Assembly (NCBI RefSeq): GCF_024519285.1
Contig: NZ_JAMZCY010000011.1
Span: 124,001-188,000, forward strand
Length of the DNA: 64,000 nucleotides
From: Cohnella sp. WQ 127256
Lineage (GTDB): Bacteria; Bacillota; Bacilli; Paenibacillales; Paenibacillaceae
Direction: 5' to 3'
Part shown: positions 59,994 through 64,000 of the stretch, piece after piece
How positions within the stretch are numbered: the stretch's first letter is position 1
How the letters are laid out: each line of letters begins with the position of its first letter
Program-made: the position numbers and the translations under genes
Notes under the pieces: generated by a model
What the model saw: the letters and a program-made list of their open reading frames with translations, nothing else
Databases searched by the model: none
What the model was told of the DNA's origin: nothing

Positions 59994-60899
59994 TCATATG
60001 CCCCATTCTTTGCGCGCTTGCGCAACCGACTTCTCCTTCGTTTTCCCCCATGCATAATGCCCTTTCGGCTTCTTACCAACCCATCTTTCGTCGACAGGCT
60101 CAGAAGCAAGTTGATAACGAGTATCCGAGCTAATCCTGTATTCATTGGTCGTATTATTTAGCGAAGCGTGCATCATATACATGCCGAAAATAATGACATC
60201 CCCAGCATTGAACTCAGTTGTAGCCCATTGCCCACCGAACGTATCCACAATCTCGATCGGATCCTCGGAAAACCACCCAGTCGCAACGTTGTCGCGGTCT
60301 ACATCCATTTCGCCGTACGTCTGTTTCATCTTATCGAAATGCTGTGATCCGAGGCACATCGCTAACGTCCCCTTTTCCAACGAAATGTCATCGAAGGGTG
60401 TCCACATCGTATACACATTTTTCGTTCCTCGTCCCATGTATACAATATCATAATGAGCCCCCGTATTGCCTCCTTTGGCAATCGCCCGCGGCCATTTGAA
60501 ATCGTAGGTCATCGCTGGGCCATCAAGCAATTGATCAAAAAATGACATAACCGCGGGATTGTTGACCACTTCCAAGAAACGAGGGAAATCCGTGCTCAAA
60601 TCTTCTGCTCCTTTATTCCACATCGCTGATTTATTCCCGTTCCCAATGACACCCTGTTCGGACGACTCATTCGGATCAAGCCTTCCCATTTTCTGTAGCT
60701 GGGTCAAAAACTCATTTCTTGCCTTAAGCACAAGCTCCCGGTCATGAAAGCCTCTTAGCAACAAATAGCCATCTTCTTGCAGGCGAGCTGCAAGCGATTC
60801 GAAGTCATTTATAATATCGTTCGAATCACGCAACTTCGTCAAATATTTACTTCCCATTTCCAAGATGCTTTGTCCCATTTGATATCCCATCTTGTTCAT
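59994..60899 (-). CDS. Phytanoyl-CoA dioxygenase family oxygenase (second copy)
   Basis: A 301-residue PhyH-type oxygenase. Iron triad His149-x-Asp151 (GAHYD) and His244 (YMMHASLNN), with Arg255 for 2-oxoglutarate. It is distinct from the first copy (about 55 residues longer) and carries a GGQWATTEFNAGDVIIFGMYMMHAS strand. AAGGGAGG precedes the ATG closely. It is followed by the TIM-barrel epimerase and preceded by an AraC regulator on the same strand, so a hydroxylation plus isomerisation of the same small molecule is plausible. Confidence 0.9.
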   Translation of the reverse strand: MNKMGYQMGQSILEMGSKYLTKLRDSNDIINDFESLAARLQEDGYLLLRGFHDRELVLKARNEFLTQLQKMGRLDPNESSEQGVIGNGNKSAMWNKGAEDLSTDFPRFLEVVNNPAVMSFFDQLLDGPAMTYDFKWPRAIAKGGNTGAHYDIVYMGRGTKNVYTMWTPFDDISLEKGTLAMCLGSQHFDKMKQTYGEMDVDRDNVATGWFSEDPIEIVDTFGGQWATTEFNAGDVIIFGMYMMHASLNNTTNEYRISSDTRYQLASEPVDERWVGKKPKGHYAWGKTKEKSVAQARKEWGI

Positions 60900-61016
60900 T
60901 TCCTCCCTTATATTGATTAGCGTTTGTTAACAGACTAATCATATCGAGAGAACATCGTTGAGTCTTTAGTGAAAAGCTTCTGAAATTTACGCAAAACCGT
61001 ACTTTCCGTTAATCTG

Positions 61017-61877
61017 TTAATCGTGGAAGAGACGCTGCTGCTTTCTCCATTCGCTAGGAGAATAGCATTCTAGCTTTTTAAACCATGAAGAAAAAGAGTG
61101 TTGTTGTACAAATCCGATCGATTCCGCGATCGTCTGAATATCTTTATTCGTTGAGCTCAGCAGCCACTTTGCCTCTGACAACCTGCAATTTTGCTGATAT
61201 TGCTTGGGCGTCATGCCATATACACCGTAAAACCGTTTGCGAAATCCTTCTTCAGATAATGCCGCCCGCTCCGCCAAATCTGAGATTAGAAGGCTTTCCC
61301 GTAAATGCTTGCGAATATAGTCCGCCACATGAGTGACGGAAAGTGCCATGCGCCCCGTCTGGAAATGCTCGTACAAAAATAATAGGATGACTTGAATCCA
61401 TGCCGAGTAGCTTTTCTGTGGGTCCTTCAAATTCGATGAAGCCATTCTCATCCATTGATGAAAGAGGAGCTCGAACTGCTCTTGGTCCATACGGGATAAC
61501 GTAATGACCTTGGGATGCGATTCCGGTATAAGACAATCAAACATTGCCTGTGGCTCTGGAGGCAAGCCCTCCATTAAGAGGACGCCGAACCGAATTGGAG
61601 TTACCGCATGAAACGAATGCGGGATATTGGCAGGGATTAGCACAACCTGCCCAGTCTCAACCGTGTGCTCCTCACTTCCCCATCGGAAGAGTCCCCTTCC
61701 CTCCAAAATCATCGTGAGCTCCAGGTTTGCATGCTGAAACATCGCCGCGTCTTCCCAGTCCTGACTATGTGTTCCAATGAAAGTCCTAATGCTTAAATTT
61801 TCACACAAATGAGCTTCTCCTTTATTAAATATGATTAACTTATTGTATAACATTTGCTGATCTTTGATTTGACACAT
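61017..61877 (-). CDS. AraC-family regulator with cupin sensor
   Basis: A 286-residue AraC protein with N-terminal cupin (GRGLFRWGSEEHTVETGQVVLIPANIPHSFHAV) and C-terminal DNA-binding helices (LLISDLAERAALSEEGFRKRFYGVYG and IQTIAESIGFVQQHSFSSWFKKLE). It lies upstream of the PhyH-epimerase pair on the same strand with a 117-base gap, and is the expected regulator of that pair. Confidence 0.92.
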   Translation of the reverse strand: MCQIKDQQMLYNKLIIFNKGEAHLCENLSIRTFIGTHSQDWEDAAMFQHANLELTMILEGRGLFRWGSEEHTVETGQVVLIPANIPHSFHAVTPIRFGVLLMEGLPPEPQAMFDCLIPESHPKVITLSRMDQEQFELLFHQWMRMASSNLKDPQKSYSAWIQVILLFLYEHFQTGRMALSVTHVADYIRKHLRESLLISDLAERAALSEEGFRKRFYGVYGMTPKQYQQNCRLSEAKWLLSSTNKDIQTIAESIGFVQQHSFSSWFKKLECYSPSEWRKQQRLFHD

Positions 61878-61918
61878 GCTTTCAACCTCTAATATTTGCT
61901 CATTCCTTTACATCCATG

Positions 61919-62104
61919 TTAAGCGTAGGTATACAAGCTTTGTACAGTGAGCAGCTCCCTGAACTCTACGAGCGTTAGATTTTTTGATAGACTGTTCTTT
62001 TGAACACTGACGGTTTTCGGTCGGGAGGCGGACAAATCAAAGATGTTGTCGCTCCACAAGGAATCCACGTTCAACAGATCAAGCTTCACAAACTTCACGA
62101 ATGC
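61919..62104 (-). pseudogene. Fossil C-terminus of a GH2 (beta-mannosidase-like) gene
   Basis: The minus strand encodes FVKFVKLDLLNVDSLWSDNIFDLSASRPKTVSV and then LTLVEFRELLTVQSLYTYA. The S-D-N-x-F-D-L-S-A-x-R-P-x-T-V core is a mark of the C-terminal sandwich of GH2 beta-mannosidase-type enzymes. No catalytic part or start exists, so it is a remnant. It directly abuts the rhaM fossil. Confidence 0.55.
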
Positions 62105-62141
62105 TAGGGGCTTCAAGGATGGCAAGCACGTTCAGGTTGGA

Positions 62142-62320
62142 GCCCTGCCAATTAGGATCAGCTGCCATCTTAGCCAAATCTATCTCGAAGTCTCGTCCCG
62201 TGTACTCCAAGTAACTAAAAAGATAACCCTCACGGTTTCAGGCCATACTGCCGCGTGTAATGCTTTGTATTCGGCTAGTTTATCCCGTTTCACCTTAATG
62301 GTCCATCCGTATCTTTTCAT
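62142..62320 (-). pseudogene. rhaM: Broken L-rhamnose mutarotase gene
   Basis: From an ATG at 62320 the minus strand encodes MKRYGWTIKVKRDKLAEY and KALHAAVWPE, the start of RhaM. After that the match resumes in another frame with EGYLFSYLEYTGRDFEI and DLAKMAADPNWQ. About 20 codons around the catalytic middle and the C-terminus with its WW pair are missing, so the gene has a deletion with frameshift. RhaM converts beta- to alpha-L-rhamnose. It points to an earlier rhamnose-utilisation locus. Confidence 0.75.
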
Positions 62321-62351
62321 TGTCATCCCTCACTGAATCAAATTTAAAAGT

Positions 62352-62391
62352 GGACAAACCTAATTGGAATTGCTACCAATTCTGTTTGTCC
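62352..62391 (-). terminator. Terminator of the sugar-acid dehydratase gene
   Basis: GGACAAAC and GTTTGTCC, plus AATTGG and CCAATT inside, form a two-part stem about 23 bases after the dehydratase stop; the minus strand continues ACTTTTAAATTT. Confidence 0.75.
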
Positions 62392-62413
62392 ATCTTCTGT
62401 TCTAGCCGATCAA

Positions 62414-63511
62414 TTATTGAACACGATACTTATCAAAATACTGCGGAATCACCTCTGTTGAAGCGCCCGGCATTTGTGGTAGGACATAGAATCCATTTTT
62501 CACCGTTGCGGGTTCAACGAATATATCACGAATCCAAGGAATGTATTCTAGCATAATCGCATTTTGCGTTGCACCCACAAGATGCTGGTGAATTTGCCCC
62601 ATATCTCCGACATGCGGAACAACTGGCAAATCATAAGCGGCCGCAAGACCTGCAACTTGAAGCCATTCCGTAATTCCTCCAACGCGAGTGCAGTCTACTT
62701 GCACATACTCTACTGCTCCAGCGTGAATATAATCGCGGAATGCATACTTATTATATACATGCTCCCCTAGCGCAATAGGTACGTTTAATTCATCCGCCAA
62801 TTTCTTGTGCCCCATAATATCGTCAGGGTTCAACGGCTCCTCCAACCAGAACAAATCGAACTCCTCTAGCTTTTTCCCCCAAGTCATGGCCGTGTTAATA
62901 TTCCATTGCTGATTGACATCTATCATTAGGATAATATCTTCACCTATGACTTCTCTTACCGCTTTAACGCGGTCATAGTCTTCTCTTGTATTCGGCTTGC
63001 CGACTTTCATTTTCACACCTGTAAAGCCTTCCTCTACATAGGAGCTAATGTCCTTAAGTAATCTTTCTTGTGACCAGTTCAACCAACCGCCATTCGTATT
63101 GTAAGCTTTAATTCCTTTCGATTTGTGTCCACCAAGATATTGCCAAAGCGGCTTATTCGATGCTTTCGACATAATATCCCACAACGCGATATCAACAGCT
63201 GCAAGCGCCATATGAGTAATTCCTGCGCGACCGATCCAATGCATTTTGCCAAAACGCAGCTCATCCCATATTTCCTTCACCATAAACGGATCTTTGCCTA
63301 CAAGAATGGGTGCATAATACCCATCAATCGTATCTGTGATTAACTTATCGCCATGCGCACATGTACCCGTATATCCATAGCCGACAATACCTTCATCTGT
63401 AAAAATCCTCACACCAGGTAATCCCCAGTGTGTAGGAGAGTTGATTGCATCCGTAATCGGTGGATTTAAAGGGACGTGCAGGATAAAACTTTCAACTTTT
63501 GTTATTTTCAT
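62414..63511 (-). CDS. Enolase-superfamily sugar-acid dehydratase (mandelate racemase group)
   Basis: A 365-residue MR/MLE-family enzyme. The catalytic K-x-K is Lys167/Lys169 (VKMKVG), metal ligands Asp198, Glu224 and Glu250 (MIDVNQ, WLEEPL, ALGEHV), and the second acid/base dyad Asp273-His300 (QVDCTR, PHVGDMG). This set fits acid-sugar dehydratases such as those for L-fuconate, L-rhamnonate or D-arabinonate; the exact sugar cannot be read. Cytoplasmic. It lies 104 bases after a short-chain dehydrogenase gene, as in nonphosphorylating sugar oxidation pathways (dehydrogenase, lactonase, dehydratase). Confidence 0.85.
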   Translation of the reverse strand: MKITKVESFILHVPLNPPITDAINSPTHWGLPGVRIFTDEGIVGYGYTGTCAHGDKLITDTIDGYYAPILVGKDPFMVKEIWDELRFGKMHWIGRAGITHMALAAVDIALWDIMSKASNKPLWQYLGGHKSKGIKAYNTNGGWLNWSQERLLKDISSYVEEGFTGVKMKVGKPNTREDYDRVKAVREVIGEDIILMIDVNQQWNINTAMTWGKKLEEFDLFWLEEPLNPDDIMGHKKLADELNVPIALGEHVYNKYAFRDYIHAGAVEYVQVDCTRVGGITEWLQVAGLAAAYDLPVVPHVGDMGQIHQHLVGATQNAIMLEYIPWIRDIFVEPATVKNGFYVLPQMPGASTEVIPQYFDKYRVQ

Positions 63512-63615
63512 TTCATTTCCTCCTTTAGAATATAAAATATAATATATCGTGTATGATTATAGACATAGGTTACGTTCAACCTTAGCTACTATCAACTTTA
63601 AAATATGGACTGTTT

Positions 63616-64000
63616 TCAGTAGCCTAACGACGCGCCGCCATCAACAGGAAGTGCAACTCCAGTAATAAAAACGGACGAATCACTCGCCAGATACACGACT
63701 GCTCTTGCAATCTCTTCAGTTGACGCACATCTTCCCAATGGATGCATATCTACCAAAACTTGAATCGTTTCGGTCGGGTTTGGTTGCTGCCCAATCCAAT
63801 CTTCTAATAACGGAGTCATGACACCCGCGGGACAGATGCAATTCACGCGCACGCCATCCTTCGCGTAATCAAGCGCCAATGCCTTAGTCATTGCTATAAT
63901 CGCTCCTTTCGTCGCCGAATAGACAGGATTTTGCCGCTGACCTAGTAAACCGTTTAACGAAGCCATATTCACGATGTTACCACGATTTTTTCTAATCTCA
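63616..64000 (-). CDS. Short-chain dehydrogenase, C-terminal part (cut by window edge)
   Basis: The open frame reaches the right edge; 127 residues are visible. It has the SDR catalytic Ser in NMAS, Tyr and Lys in YSATKGAI, the RVNCICPAGVMTP loop, and the C-terminal FITGVALPVDGGASLGY. Next to a sugar-acid dehydratase it is probably a sugar 1-dehydrogenase (L-fucose or L-rhamnose type), which is inferred. N-terminal nucleotide-binding half lies outside. Confidence 0.85.
   Translation of the reverse strand, partial: EIRKNRGNIVNMASLNGLLGQRQNPVYSATKGAIIAMTKALALDYAKDGVRVNCICPAGVMTPLLEDWIGQQPNPTETIQVLVDMHPLGRCASTEEIARAVVYLASDSSVFITGVALPVDGGASLGY

Noticed and set aside
1..64000. CRISPR arrays, tRNA, rRNA, prophage or intact insertion sequences
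   Set aside because: No regularly spaced repeats, cloverleaf sequences, rRNA motifs, integrase or transposase frames were seen on either strand.

Overview
The window reads as a chromosomal segment of a low- to mid-GC Gram-positive bacterium of the Paenibacillus/Cohnella type. The grounds are strong AGGAGG-type ribosome binding sites, frequent TTG/GTG starts, lipoprotein solute-binding proteins paired with two LplB/YtcP-type permeases, YesM/YesN-type two-component systems, and gene-for-gene agreement with the protocatechuate 2,3-cleavage operon described in Paenibacillus sp. JJ-1b. No rRNA, tRNA, CRISPR array, intact transposase or phage gene was recognised. All assignments come from reading motifs and gene order by eye; no database search was run.

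Layout. 1-5.4 kb: a sensor kinase cut by the left edge, then a heterodimeric ABC exporter operon behind a His-rich small protein and a 40-bp double operator. 5.5-18.6 kb: a plant-polysaccharide/glycoside region on the minus strand with two GH1 glucosidases, two permeases, a GH43, a YesN/YesM pair, a solute-binding lipoprotein and a second GH43, with a fossil GH78 C-terminus between genes. 18.7-28.4 kb: an MFS transporter and praIHCDFGEBA (transcribed A to I), the 4-hydroxybenzoate/protocatechuate 2,3-cleavage pathway, with the divergent IclR regulator praR. 29.3-39.9 kb: a LysR regulator, then (minus strand) an FMN-binding protein, a class D flavin monooxygenase, a VOC extradiol dioxygenase, a fumarylacetoacetate-hydrolase-family enzyme, a Pht5-like decarboxylase, an alpha/beta hydrolase, a bicupin quercetinase with all eight metal ligands, and a GH78 alpha-L-rhamnosidase. 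40.3-47.9 kb: a LacI regulator and a GH35/ABC sugar-uptake operon. 48.1-64 kb: a metallophosphoesterase, a DMT transporter, a DeoR regulator, two AraC/PhyH modules, a DUF4091 protein, a PhoR/OmpR-type pair with a secreted repeat protein, rhaM and GH2 fossils, and a sugar-acid dehydratase with a short-chain dehydrogenase cut by the right edge.

Main reading. The 18.7-39.9 kb region can be read as one catabolic super-cluster for flavonol glycosides such as quercitrin or rutin. The rhamnosidase and glucosidases would remove sugars, quercetinase would open the flavonol C-ring, and the alpha/beta hydrolase would split the depside into protocatechuate and 2,4,6-trihydroxybenzoate. The pra operon takes protocatechuate to pyruvate and acetyl-CoA. 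The Pht5-like decarboxylase, flavin monooxygenase, extradiol dioxygenase and FAH-family hydrolase could form a route for the phloroglucinol half. The pra part and the quercetinase are well supported; the A-ring arm is inference and is the most promising new biology here.
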